This document shows positions 50,889 to 58,912 of a stretch of DNA of 59,545 bases, in pieces. The notes under the pieces are model-generated. The model did no database searches. It was not told the origin of the DNA and saw nothing but the letters and a program-made list of their open reading frames with translations. A program made the position numbers and the translations under genes. Numbering within the stretch: position 1 is the first letter of the stretch; each line of letters opens with the position of its first letter. The stretch lies in contig NZ_JAEQAZ010000051.1 of assembly GCF_016654115.1 (NCBI RefSeq), forward strand, positions 1 to 59,545, given 5' to 3'. This DNA is from Streptomyces sp. MBT53 (GTDB taxonomy: Bacteria; Actinomycetota; Actinomycetes; Streptomycetales; Streptomycetaceae).

Positions 50889-51419
50889 TCAGTGAGTTTC
50901 CTTGAACCCCTCTAGGTTGGCCTGCTCCTCTCGGTGTCGCGGGGGCCTCACTAGGCGGGCAAGGTGCAGGTCGAGAGACTCTGTGCCTCCAGGCAGTGGA
51001 ACTGTGGGGTCCCACCAGCGGAAAGCTGAGACTTCCTCGTTGTCCCGGAAGGGCCCAGGGTGTGTGACGTTGCCGATGAACAGCGCTCCGTACTCCATCC
51101 GCAGATCAGGTTGAAGCATGAACTTCGCGTAGCCGACGAACTGTGAGGGGGCATCAGTCTTCTGACCGGTCTCTTCCAGTAGCTCGCGTGAAGCGGCTTG
51201 GCGTGGGCTTTCGCCCGGTTCGATGATTCCTCCGGGCAGCTCCCATTCCTGTCGTTGTCTGCCGAAGACCAGCAGAACCGCGTCGTGGTGCCAAAGAGCC
51301 ACCAGCGACAGCGGCAGGGGGGCGTCGTCGGGTGGGGCGTCCTCTGCCTCAGGGATGAACGCGATCAGAGCGTTGCCGTTGCCGTCGACGGCAAGCGGCT
51401 CGATCCGGGATTCCGGCAT
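50889..51419 (-). CDS. NUDIX hydrolase (MutT-like)
   Basis: About 176 residues from ATG 51419, or 182 from ATG 51437; neither has a clear ribosome site. The NUDIX box is complete: GGIIEPGESP, then AASRELLEETG, with the REx2EE core that binds metal. LPLSLVALWHHDAVLLVFGRQRQEWELPGG precedes it in two motifs. NUDIX enzymes cleave nucleoside diphosphate derivatives; the substrate is unknown. It stands alone between insertion debris. Confidence 0.85.
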   Translation of the reverse strand: MPESRIEPLAVDGNGNALIAFIPEAEDAPPDDAPLPLSLVALWHHDAVLLVFGRQRQEWELPGGIIEPGESPRQAASRELLEETGQKTDAPSQFVGYAKFMLQPDLRMEYGALFIGNVTHPGPFRDNEEVSAFRWWDPTVPLPGGTESLDLHLARLVRPPRHREEQANLEGFKETH

Positions 51420-51493
51420 CGGAGCATGTTGCCGCATCTGGCTGACTGCATCAACGGAAATTGAGCTTGTTGCCTTGCTCGGCAGCGTTGGGG

Positions 51494-51760
51494 TCAGCTG
51501 GCGGCGTCTTGTGCTGCGGCCCGGGCCTGGGTGAGCGCGAGGCGGTAGGATTCGGTGCCGGTCTGGATCAGGTTGCCGCCGAAGGTGAGGCGGTCGACGA
51601 TGGCCGCGCAAAGCCGGGGATCGGTGAAGGTCTTGGTCCAACCGCTGAAACTCTCGTTCGACGCGATGGCGACGCTGTTCTTCTCCTCACGCTCCGTCAG
51701 AACCTGGAACAGCAGCTCAGCGCCCCTGCGATCCAGTTCCATATAGCCGAGCTCGTCCAC
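51494..51760 (-). pseudogene. IstB-like (IS21) ATPase C-terminal fragment
   Basis: 88 residues match the C-terminal part of IstB helper ATPases: DELGYMELDRRGAELLFQVL is the Walker B region and later SNESFSGWTKTFTD and AIVDRLTFGGNLI are typical. The N-terminal part with Walker A is missing; homology ends abruptly at about 51760, where a set of CTATGCCGA repeats begins. No IstA gene or IS21 end is present. Confidence 0.8.
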
Positions 51761-51873
51761 CTATGCCGATATCCGCATAGATCGACCTATGCCGAGACCG
51801 CGACTATGCCGAGGTGACCATCAGCAAGCGTGATCGCGGGCTGCGTGGCGGCTGTTCTGCTCGGCATAGTCGC
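51761..51873. repeat. CTATGCCGA direct and inverted repeats
   Basis: CTATGCCGA occurs at 51761, 51787 and 51804. CTATGCCGATATCCGCATAG (51761-51780) is an imperfect palindrome. GCGACTATGCCGAG (51800-51813) has a perfect inverted copy at 51860-51873. They begin exactly where the IstB fragment ends and lie upstream of a tyrosine recombinase. They may be ends or crossover sites of a recombinase-driven element. Confidence 0.55.
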
Positions 51874-51886
51874 AGGCTGGGAGGAT

Positions 51887-52414
51887 CTATCCGGCCCACG
51901 GGTTCGGACCCTGCTTGAGGATGACAAGCTCGCGTGTCTTGTCGGCGGGCCAGAGGTCGATCCGATAGAGGAAGTGGTCGCCAGGGCCGCCGTTGGTGTC
52001 GACGTCGGGCGCTTCAGCCGGGATGTAGGAGACCCGGGCCCGCAACAAACCGGCGGGAACGGTCATGCTGGGCCCGTCCTCCGGGTGGAGTCCCGGGCTG
52101 GACATGGTGAGTTGACCGGTCGGGGCGTCCAGGTCTGTCTCCACGATGTGCTCGGCCGTCGGCTCGGTCATCGGTTCGAACTCATGGACGATGATCAGTG
52201 ACTCGACCATGTCGTCCCGGGCAGTGCCGACGGAGAGCGAGTGCGGCTCCACCCCGATTCGATGGATGTGGACCGCTTCCTGGGTCCAGCCGGCTGGCGG
52301 CAGGTCCGGGTCCGTCGCGTGCTCAGCCATCCACGCGTCATAGGGCCCCAGGTCTTGGACATAAAACTGCCCGTGATCGGCATCGATCAGGAACTTCAAC
52401 AAAGCATCGGCCAC
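51887..52414 (-). CDS. Conserved hypothetical protein
   Basis: A 175-residue protein from GTG 52414, without signal or membrane segment. It looks like a small beta-rich cytoplasmic domain (ADHGQFYVQDLGPYDAWM, DLWPADKTRELVILKQGPNP) with a Pro/Asp-rich centre. Coding character is good throughout. It sits between the recombinase gene and the CTATGCCGA repeats. No family or function recognised. Confidence 0.6.
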   Translation of the reverse strand: MADALLKFLIDADHGQFYVQDLGPYDAWMAEHATDPDLPPAGWTQEAVHIHRIGVEPHSLSVGTARDDMVESLIIVHEFEPMTEPTAEHIVETDLDAPTGQLTMSSPGLHPEDGPSMTVPAGLLRARVSYIPAEAPDVDTNGGPGDHFLYRIDLWPADKTRELVILKQGPNPWAG

Positions 52415-52502
52415 CGCCGCAGGCTATCGGAGTCGATGGCGCCGACTGAGCTGGGTCTTCGTCCGAGGTCTTTCCAGCCGCGAGGGTTCGCCCTGCCCCA
52501 CC

Positions 52503-53492
52503 TCATAGACGGTCGAGGAAATCTAGAACCTTGTCGGTGGGCCGGTAGCGGCCGGGCTGAGCGGTGATTGGTGCAGTCAGGGCCAGGGCCTTCTCCTTGA
52601 TGGTCATGTCGGCGTGGACGTAGGCGTCGGTGGAGCGGACGCCGGCGTGGCCGAGCCAGAGCGCGATGACCGTGGTGTCGACGCCGGCCTGCAGCAGCGC
52701 CATCGCGCAACTGTGCCGCAGGACGTGCGGGTGGATGCTCTTGTCGAGCAGGGACGGGCAGACTCGCACCGCAGTCTGGGTATGGGTGCTCAGGCGTTGA
52801 GCGACGGCGTCGCGGCTGAGGCGTCGTCCGGTGCGGGTGCAGAAGAGGGGATCGCCGCGGCGCCCGGCGCGTTCGTTCAGCCAGGCGCCGAGCAGATTCT
52901 GGACGGGGCGGTCGAGGGGGACGGTGCGCTGTTTGCGTCCCTTTCCCTCGCAGCGAACAGCGGCGCCGTCGCCCAGAGTGATGTCGTCGCAGTTCAGGCT
53001 GGTGAGTTCGGTGACGCGCAGGCCGGTCTGGACGGCCAGGGCCAGCATGGCCTTGTCCCGTCGTCCCTCCCAGCGTTTCGGATCCGGTGCCGCCAGCAGG
53101 GCGTCGACCTCGGTGGCGGTCAAGAACGTGACGGTCCTCTTGTCGAACCGCTTGGGTGGGATGTCCAGGACCCGCTGGATGAGCAGGGCGTGTTCGGGGT
53201 GCTGGAGGGCGGCGTAGGAGAACAGCGACCGGATCGCGGTCAGGCGGACGTTGCGGGTCCGGGTGCTGTTGCCGCGCTCGTCCTCCAGGTGGTTGAGGAA
53301 CGCAGAGATCACGTTCGCGTTCAGGTCGTTCCAGTCCAGCTTCGCCGGGGCGGTGCCGGTCTGCTGCTGGACGAAGCCCAGCAGGAGGCGGAGCGCGTCA
53401 CGGTAAGCGGCGATGGTGCGGGGGCTGGCCTGACGCTGGCGGCCGAGCCGTTCGGTGAAGAACGCCTGCAGGGTGGGTGCGATCAGGGTCAT
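52503..53492 (-). CDS. Tyrosine recombinase/integrase
   Basis: A 329-residue XerC/D-like enzyme. The N-terminal SAM-like core-binding domain (LQAFFTERLGRQRQASPRTIAAYRDALRLLL in two pieces) is followed by the catalytic domain with Arg in TGLRVTELTSL, His-x-x-Arg in HVLRHSCAMAL, His in LWLGHAGVRS and the nucleophile Tyr in TDAYVHAD. All catalytic residues are present. The ATG overlaps the stop of a truncated upstream recombinase, the arrangement of multi-recombinase transposons (Tn554-like) in actinomycetes, so it was the last enzyme of such a set. Confidence 0.88.
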   Translation of the reverse strand: MTLIAPTLQAFFTERLGRQRQASPRTIAAYRDALRLLLGFVQQQTGTAPAKLDWNDLNANVISAFLNHLEDERGNSTRTRNVRLTAIRSLFSYAALQHPEHALLIQRVLDIPPKRFDKRTVTFLTATEVDALLAAPDPKRWEGRRDKAMLALAVQTGLRVTELTSLNCDDITLGDGAAVRCEGKGRKQRTVPLDRPVQNLLGAWLNERAGRRGDPLFCTRTGRRLSRDAVAQRLSTHTQTAVRVCPSLLDKSIHPHVLRHSCAMALLQAGVDTTVIALWLGHAGVRSTDAYVHADMTIKEKALALTAPITAQPGRYRPTDKVLDFLDRL

Positions 53493-53604
53493 GGGCGGGC
53501 CGCCTTCCGGACGCTGTCGCGGCGGGCGGCGGCCAGGGCGAGCAGTTCCGGGGCCGCCGACAAGTACCAGTAGGTGCAGGCTGGTTCGCGGTGTCCCATA
53601 TAGG
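53489..53604 (-). pseudogene. C-terminal remnant of a second tyrosine recombinase
   Basis: Only about 38 residues remain: TYMGHREPACTYWYLSAAPELL, split here as TYMGHREPACTYW and YLSAAPELLALAAARRD, matching the catalytic His and Tyr region and tail of integrases. The sequence is cut at 53604-53605, exactly where the left 54-bp inverted repeat of the adjacent cassette starts. Its stop overlaps the next recombinase start by four bases. Confidence 0.7.
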
Positions 53605-53658
53605 TGTCGGCGTACGCCTGAATGTGCTCAACCCCGTACAGGTAAACGTGCTCAGTTG
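53605..53658 (+). repeat. Left 54-bp inverted repeat of the MerR/oxidoreductase cassette
   Basis: Begins TGTCGGCGTAC and ends ACGTGCTCAGTTG. It matches the reverse complement of 55256-55309 at 41 of 54 positions without gaps, with perfect runs at both ends. Confidence 0.75.
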
Positions 53659-53729
53659 GTGATGGCTGACCACGGGCTCTCGTCAGTCCGCTATAGATGG
53701 TCGACGGCACCGGGCGGCCAGGCCACTTC

Positions 53730-54653
53730 TCATGCCACCTTGATGACAACCTTGCCCGCAGCGTGGCCGTTCTCGACGGAGGCGAGTGCGGCCAGGGCGT
53801 CGGAGAGCGGATGGACCGCAGTGATCACGGGTGCGAGAACTCCGTCGAGTGCCAGCCTGGCGGACCGCTCCAGACTCTCCCGGTCGAGGCGCCGCTCGAT
53901 GAAACGCCCACCGAGATCGGGCACAGACATATCACCCACGGCGATGACGTTGCGGGGATCCCGGGCCAGCGGAGCGACCGTCCGCAGCGAGGCGCCTCCG
54001 ACCAGGTCGACGATCCCGTCGAAGCCTTCCGGAACCAGCTGGCGTGCCGCGGCGACGACGTCCCCGGCGGTGTAGTCGATGAACCGCACCCCGATGGCCT
54101 CGGCCTGCTCGCGCTTGGCAGTACTCCCGGTGCCGATCACACGCAACTCGCGCCCGATGGCCAGCCGGGCGACGACGAGGCCGACCCCACCCCCGACCCC
54201 GTTGACCAGGACCGTGGCACCGGCCGGGAGGCCGAGCTGGTCGAGCACGTCCACCGCGGTCGTCCCGGTCACGGGCAGTGTTGCCGCCACGGTCACGGAC
54301 AGGCCCGCCGGGATGCGCGCGGTGTTCGGCGCGGACAGCACCGTCGTCTCGGCGTAGGTGCCGCCACCGGTGAGTGCGAAGCCGAAGACCGCGTCACCCA
54401 CCTCGAGCCCGTCGACGTCCTCGCCCCGGGCGAGAACGGTTCCCGCTGCCTCCATCCCCAGCACAATGGGAAACGGACGCCCGCCGTCGAGCCCGGGGAC
54501 CAGACCCGAGCGCAGCATGTGGTCGAGGGGATTCACGCCGGCCACGTCGACCCGGATCAGTACCTCGCCGCGACCAGGGGCGGGATCGGGACGATCGAAG
54601 AACTCCTGCACCTCGGGCCCGCCATACCTGCCGAAACCCCACGCCTGCCCCAT
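53730..54653 (-). CDS. Zinc-independent NADPH:quinone-oxidoreductase-like MDR enzyme
   Basis: A 307-residue medium-chain dehydrogenase/reductase. The N-terminal GroES-like domain (GEVLIRVDVAGVNPLDHMLRSG, FPIVLGMEAAGTV) is followed by a Rossmann domain with GVGGGVGLVVARLA and ends AAGKVVIKVA. Zinc-binding cysteines are absent, as in quinone oxidoreductases. It probably reduces quinones or enones with NADPH. It lies downstream of the MerR gene on the same strand, with a dyad between, so it is the likely regulated target. Confidence 0.85.
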   Translation of the reverse strand: MGQAWGFGRYGGPEVQEFFDRPDPAPGRGEVLIRVDVAGVNPLDHMLRSGLVPGLDGGRPFPIVLGMEAAGTVLARGEDVDGLEVGDAVFGFALTGGGTYAETTVLSAPNTARIPAGLSVTVAATLPVTGTTAVDVLDQLGLPAGATVLVNGVGGGVGLVVARLAIGRELRVIGTGSTAKREQAEAIGVRFIDYTAGDVVAAARQLVPEGFDGIVDLVGGASLRTVAPLARDPRNVIAVGDMSVPDLGGRFIERRLDRESLERSARLALDGVLAPVITAVHPLSDALAALASVENGHAAGKVVIKVA

Positions 54654-54710
54654 CTTCTGCCGCCTCCCATGTGACCGACCCGGTGATTCCGGGCTCTGCA
54701 GTCATCCTCA

Positions 54711-54736
54711 CCTGTCACATCGATGTCAGGGGCAAG
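54711..54736 (-). promoter_or_regulatory. Candidate MerR operator/promoter
   Basis: Between the MerR gene and the oxidoreductase gene an imperfect dyad, CCTGTCACATCGATGTCAGG, is centred on ACATCGATGT. On the minus strand a TTGCCC lies just upstream of it, as expected for MerR sites inside a stretched promoter. No reliable -10 can be named. Confidence 0.4.
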
Positions 54737-54759
54737 CGGCTGAGACGCAGGTCACAGCA

Positions 54760-55155
54760 TCAGTCCAACCGTGCCGCCGACTCCGGCGACGTGGACAGCT
54801 CCGCCCGGTGCCGGCTGTTGGCCCTGATCAGCACGTCGAGCGCATCCCGGGTCTCGATCAAGTGCGCGATGTCGGCGTCGATCCGGTCGCGCTCGCGCAT
54901 CATCGCCGTGAACGTCTCCTCGGCGACGCCCAGGTCACCCGGGACGTCCACACACGGCAGCACAGTCGCGATCACCCGGCTCGACATACCCGCGTCGAAC
55001 AGCTGTCGGATGAGCGAGACGCGCTGGACCGCCGCAGCGGAATAGTGACGCTGCCCGGTATCGGAGCGTGAGCTGGTCAGCAGGCCCTGCTCTTCGTAGT
55101 ACCGCAATGAGCGCGGACTCACGCCCGTGCGCGTGGACAACTCGCCGATCCGCAT
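54760..55155 (-). CDS. MerR-family transcriptional regulator
   Basis: A 131-residue protein with ATG 55155. MRIGELSTRTGVSPRSLRYY is the MerR helix-turn-helix, EEQGLLTSSRSDTGQRHYS the wing, and the C-terminal MMRERDRIDADIAHLIETRD is the dimerisation coiled coil. No cysteine effector site of the metal-sensing type is visible, so it probably senses an organic or redox signal. It precedes the oxidoreductase by 106 bases. Confidence 0.88.
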   Translation of the reverse strand: MRIGELSTRTGVSPRSLRYYEEQGLLTSSRSDTGQRHYSAAAVQRVSLIRQLFDAGMSSRVIATVLPCVDVPGDLGVAEETFTAMMRERDRIDADIAHLIETRDALDVLIRANSRHRAELSTSPESAARLD

Positions 55156-55255
55156 TCCTGAGAGCCTACGCTCGCGTGCTCCAGGCGCAGACCGCCGGCC
55201 AGTCATGGACACCCACGGACGCCGCCACAACCGCAGGGTTGTCGTCCCGGTCCCA

Positions 55256-55309
55256 CAACTGAGCACGTTCGTCTGTACGCGCCTGACCACCTTTCTCAGT
55301 ACGCCGACA
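55256..55309 (-). repeat. Right 54-bp inverted repeat of the MerR/oxidoreductase cassette
   Basis: Begins CAACTGAGCACGTT and ends GTACGCCGACA on the plus strand; inverted partner of 53605-53658. Confidence 0.75.
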
Positions 55310-55948
55310 CGAGTGCACGCGTTCGCCCGACGCTGGCAGGTGACGGGCCTGCTCACCGAGCTCCACGACCGGCTGCGCGACAAGGTCCGCCAGAAGGAAG
55401 GCCGTTCGCCGGACCCGACGGCCGCCACCGTGGACTCGCAGTCACCGCGGGCGGCGACGAACATCCCGCGCTCGACGTCCGGGTGGGACGGTGGGAAGAA
55501 GGTGGGCGGCCGCAAGCGGCACCTGGCCGTGGACTGCCTCGGCCTGGTCCTGGCCGTCGCGGTGACCGCGGCAAGCGTGCAGGACCGCGACGCCGCCGTC
55601 CCGCTGCTCGAGCGGCTGCGCACCATGTACTTCTCCATCCGCCTCGTCTGGGCGGACGGCGGTTATGCGGGCCGGCTCGTCGGCTGGGCAGCAGAGAAAC
55701 TCCAGCTCACCCTTGAGATCGTCAAACGCACCGACGACACCAGCGGGTTCGTGGTGCTGCCGCGCAGGTGGGTGGTGGAGCGCACCCTGAGCTGGCTGAT
55801 GCGTTCGCGCCGCCTGGTGCGTGACTACGAGACACTGCCCGCCATGCACGAGGCCATGGTGCTGTGGTCCATGACCATGCTCATGAGCAGCCGCCTGGCC
55901 GGGCACCGGCCAGGCGCCTTCAGCCGGCCGACGCCGCGAGCGGGGTGA
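55310..55948 (+). pseudogene. IS5-family transposase lacking its N-terminus
   Basis: The frame encodes RWQVTGLLTELHDRLRDKV, AATVDSQSPRAATN (first catalytic Asp), KVGGRKRHLAVDCLGLVLAV, VWADGGYAGRL (second Asp) and RWVVERTLSWLMRSRRLVRD (catalytic Glu), so the DDE domain is complete but the N-terminal domain is gone. The break coincides with the right end of the 54-bp-repeat cassette at 55309. The start within that repeat would not be normal, so I call it a remnant. Confidence 0.8.
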
Positions 55949-56390
55949 ACACCCCCGGCCGCACCTGGAGCGCCCACCCCCGCTCCACCAGGCGTTTCGC
56001 CTTGGACCGCAGCCCCTCGACCTTCGCTGGAGCCGCCTGAAGGCCCAGGGCCGCGGCCAGCTGCTGGCACCGCATACCCTCCCGGGCCGCATCCGACTCC
56101 AGCACGGACATGATCCGCTGGTAGTCCGCAGACAGGACCGCCGCCGTCATGCCCTCGGTCCGTCTGGGCACCACCGACCCCGCCACCGCACTCACCACCG
56201 GCTCCGCGACCGCGACGGGCGGCTCGGCCAGCACCTCGGCCACCGTCACGCGGGCATCCGCCAGACGCTGAAGTGCCCGTTCCGCCTCGCCGAGGGCAGC
56301 CTCCACCCGCTCGGCCTCCTCCCGCAGCCGTGCCACCTCTTCCCGGACTTTCTTCTCCCGAGCCTCCAGCAGACCTAGCACCGACGGCAC
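55920..56390 (-). CDS. Coiled-coil protein with C-terminal winged-helix-like domain
   Basis: A 156-residue protein from GTG 56390 with GAGG six bases upstream. The first half is a coiled coil (LEAREKKVREEVARLREEAE, ALGEAERALQRLADAR); the second half (DYQRIMSVLESDAAREGMRC, KVEGLRSKAKRLVERGW) looks like a small DNA-binding fold. Similar proteins are often found near transposases in Streptomyces. It lies just outside the left end of the neighbouring IS and converges on the IS5 remnant with a 29-base overlap. Role unknown. Confidence 0.65.
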   Translation of the reverse strand: MPSVLGLLEAREKKVREEVARLREEAERVEAALGEAERALQRLADARVTVAEVLAEPPVAVAEPVVSAVAGSVVPRRTEGMTAAVLSADYQRIMSVLESDAAREGMRCQQLAAALGLQAAPAKVEGLRSKAKRLVERGWALQVRPGVFTPLAASAG

Positions 56391-56507
56391 CAGCCACCTC
56401 CACAAGCGAGACGAGCAGACGAACCACGCCCATCTCTCCCGCCGCCAGCCGGAGTTCATGCCCACCCAGCCCGAACCAAACGATCACGTTCGGAAAGCGG
56501 ATGGCTT

Positions 56508-58132
56508 CTGAGCTTGACGTTTATCCAGTACGACGGGGTTTCGTGCCGACCTTGTGGTGGGCGGGCCGGCTGTATGCCTCGCCTGTCACGAGGACTCTGC
56601 CCACGTCATGACGGGTGGCTGTGCGGCGGTTTTTCGAGCCAAGTGGTCTTCCTGGTCCGGGTGTTGACGATTTCGGTGCACCGGCTGGAGAGCCGGTCTT
56701 CGCTCGCAGGTTCCTGAACCCCCGCCGGACCCGGGCGGGGGTGAGTCTGTTCGGCTCGGCCGGCTTCTCCCAGGGACGCCGTAGATCGGCGGCCAGTGGG
56801 CGGGCGAGCCGGAGCTGGGTGTAGGCGGCGACCACAAGCCACGTCCACCGGTCTGCCGCCTCCGGGCTGCGGAGCCGGGGCCGGGTCCATCCGAGCGTCT
56901 GCTTGAACAGGCGGAACATGTGCTCGATGTCGAAGCGTCGCAGGAAGGACTGCCAGCAGCGGTCGAGGTCCGCTTCTGTGGCGGCGGTGCCCGACCACCA
57001 CAGCCACAGCGGCTTGTTCACCCCGCCGCTGGGCAGCTTCTCCACCGCCAGGCGGATGACGGTGCCCGCGATGATGGGCAGCGGCCCCTCGTGATCGAGC
57101 CAGGCCGCCCGCCGGGTCAGCCTCGGGTGGAGCCGGTCCCACGCCTGGGCGGTGGCCTTCCCGTAGCGGCGGGTGCAGGTGGCTGTCACGGCCTGCTCCG
57201 TGCCCCAGGTTCCCGGGTCGCCGAAGACGAACTCACCGCCGTGCTTCGGCGGTCGCCCGCCTTGGGGATAGGACAGGGCGTACTCCTTGAGAGTGGGCGT
57301 CGGCCGGCGCATCACCCGGTCCGACCGCAATCGGCCCAGGACCTCGACGGGCAGGTCACCCAGTAGGTGGGCGATGCGGGGCGCGTCGTATCCGGCGTCC
57401 AGCACGACCAGGACGTCGGGGTCGCCCTGTTTCCACTGGCCGGCGGCGACTAGCCGTTCGACGACTTCGCGGAGCTGGACCGTGGTCACCGCGGCGACGT
57501 CGGCGCCGGGGTCCAGACGGACCGCGTCCAGTACCGCCGTCCATGAGGTCCGGCCGGTTTCCAGCGCGACCACGACCGAGTATGGCCAGCCCGGGATCAT
57601 CTGATGCTTTGCCCCTCCGCGGCCGTATGTGTGACAAAAAGCCCGGTCAGGGCAGGTGTTGGCGTCCGGTCGCAGCCACGGTGAGACGTCTGCGGCCAGC
57701 ACGATCCGGCCGTCCGCCGCTCGCGGCAGCGACACCGAGGCCAGCGCCCGGCGCAGCCGGGCCACATCGATCCGCCCCTGATTGAGACCGGCGTAGAGAG
57801 CCCCGTGCCCGCGGCGATGTTCCGGTGCGAGTGCGAGATCGACCAGCGTCCGCACCGGCCCGTCCGTGCACAGCAACGCGTCGCACAACTCGAACAGTGC
57901 GTCGCCCCGCGCGGTCAGACACGCGTACAACTCCGTCCGGAAGTGTGACACTTCCGCGAAGGCATCCCGCAGGACATCCTGATGTACCAAACTCACGACA
58001 CGGCCTTCGCGCTGGTCCACTCTGTGACGGAGTAAAGGATCAGACGAAGGCCGCCTTCGTGTCCGCTGAACTGCGAAAACGCTGATCAAGTTCGACCTGC
58101 GTTCGACGCCGGACCGTAAATGACAAGCTCAG
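56508..58132. mobile_element. Complete IS4/IS701-like insertion sequence
   Basis: A 1.6-kb element with 16-bp terminal repeats CTGAGCTTGACGTTTA (56508-56523) and TAAATGACAAGCTCAG (58117-58132), matching at 14 of 16 positions. One full transposase gene fills it. The right repeat contains the stop codon of the neighbouring I36-family gene. No clear target duplication is visible. Confidence 0.72.
56521..57996 (-). CDS. DDE transposase (NF041680-like, IS4/IS701 relatives)
   Basis: A 491-residue protein from GTG 57996. Typical segments are VLAADVSPWLRPDANTCPDR (first Asp), FCHTYGRGGAKHQMIPGWPY, DVLVVLDAGYDAPRIAHLL (second Asp) and RRFDIEHMFRLFKQTLGWTRPRLR in two parts (catalytic Glu). The length and motif spacing are normal, so it appears intact. 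It stops two bases before the left terminal repeat ends. An upstream in-frame extension to 58089 enters non-conserved sequence. Confidence 0.85.
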   Translation of the reverse strand: MSLVHQDVLRDAFAEVSHFRTELYACLTARGDALFELCDALLCTDGPVRTLVDLALAPEHRRGHGALYAGLNQGRIDVARLRRALASVSLPRAADGRIVLAADVSPWLRPDANTCPDRAFCHTYGRGGAKHQMIPGWPYSVVVALETGRTSWTAVLDAVRLDPGADVAAVTTVQLREVVERLVAAGQWKQGDPDVLVVLDAGYDAPRIAHLLGDLPVEVLGRLRSDRVMRRPTPTLKEYALSYPQGGRPPKHGGEFVFGDPGTWGTEQAVTATCTRRYGKATAQAWDRLHPRLTRRAAWLDHEGPLPIIAGTVIRLAVEKLPSGGVNKPLWLWWSGTAATEADLDRCWQSFLRRFDIEHMFRLFKQTLGWTRPRLRSPEAADRWTWLVVAAYTQLRLARPLAADLRRPWEKPAEPNRLTPARVRRGFRNLRAKTGSPAGAPKSSTPGPGRPLGSKNRRTATRHDVGRVLVTGEAYSRPAHHKVGTKPRRTG

Positions 58133-58704
58133 CAGTTCTTGACCCAGTGGACCCAGTACCAAGGTGCGTCCGCGTCCCAGTCTTCGGCGCCCTCGTCATG
58201 CCAGCGTGAGACGCCGCTGTCGTCCAGGAAGTTGGCGACGGTACCCGTGGTCTGGTCGTTGTACCACGATCCGTCGGCTGTCCATGGAATGCGGTATCGG
58301 GCGCAGCTGTACATGGGAATCGACGTGCCCGTGAAGCCGGTGCCCTTGTAGGCGCAGAAGTATCCGTAGGGAATAACACCGTCGCAGACGTTAACCAGCG
58401 CCCCCTTGGTCATGTCGCGGGGGTGAGCTTCGCCAGGGACAGCCACGAACATGAGGTTCTTGCCGCCCAGGTCGATCACGTTGGCGGCCACTTGCCTTCC
58501 GCCCATCTGGGCGAGATACCGGTCCACTTCGTGCTGGAGGGCCGAAGTCTGAGAGGCGGTGAGTCCCGACTGCCTGGCCTGGGAGGCGTAGGGACTGGTG
58601 GCGCCTTCAGCACCGGCTGATGCGACACCGGTGCTGAAGGTCAGCGCCAGCGCGGCCACGGCAACCGCGAACATCGCCCTGACCTTCGTCAATCTGCTTC
58701 GCAC
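58129..58704 (-). CDS. Secreted peptidase-inhibitor family I36-like protein
   Basis: A 191-residue protein with a signal peptide (about 1-30, ending ASAGA). The C-terminal domain has the I36 pattern VIPYGYFCAYKGTGFTGTS and four spaced cysteines (VCDG, YFCAY, YSCAR, VKNC) that could form disulfides, similar to the SMPI fold. A helical pro-like segment (SGLTASQTSALQHEVDRYLAQMGG) precedes it. It would be exported and could inhibit metallo- or other proteases. Its stop TGA lies in the terminal repeat of the adjacent IS. Confidence 0.75.
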   Translation of the reverse strand: MRSRLTKVRAMFAVAVAALALTFSTGVASAGAEGATSPYASQARQSGLTASQTSALQHEVDRYLAQMGGRQVAANVIDLGGKNLMFVAVPGEAHPRDMTKGALVNVCDGVIPYGYFCAYKGTGFTGTSIPMYSCARYRIPWTADGSWYNDQTTGTVANFLDDSGVSRWHDEGAEDWDADAPWYWVHWVKNC

Positions 58705-58912
58705 GAGTACCCCTTATCTGGTGCGTACCAAGGATCGCTGCTCGGCTGGGATTGCTGGATGCCTCAACTTAGGTGTCGCCGAATGGCGGGCGCCAAGGAT
58801 TCGAACACCGTCGAAGCGTGTTTGATGGTGCAGCGACCGAGAGGGGCCATGGTGGGACGAGAGCGCGTGAAGAAGGGGCCTTCCCCCGTGAAGGTGGGCA
58901 CGCGGTTATTGA

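Larger units (their letters stand above)
53605..55309. mobile_element. Putative transposon-like cassette with 54-bp inverted repeats
   Basis: A 1.7-kb unit bounded by the two repeats, with outermost bases TGTCGGCGTAC. It contains a MerR regulator and an oxidoreductase but no transposase. The left end interrupts a recombinase gene and the right end borders a 5'-truncated IS5 transposase, so both borders coincide with broken genes. No matching target duplication is seen next to the ends. I infer a non-autonomous or decayed transposon. Confidence 0.55.

Noticed and set aside
58840..58912. Left end of the IS3 element
   Set aside because: A GGGGCCTTCCCCC-type hairpin lies here, but without the other end in the window the terminal repeat cannot be verified.
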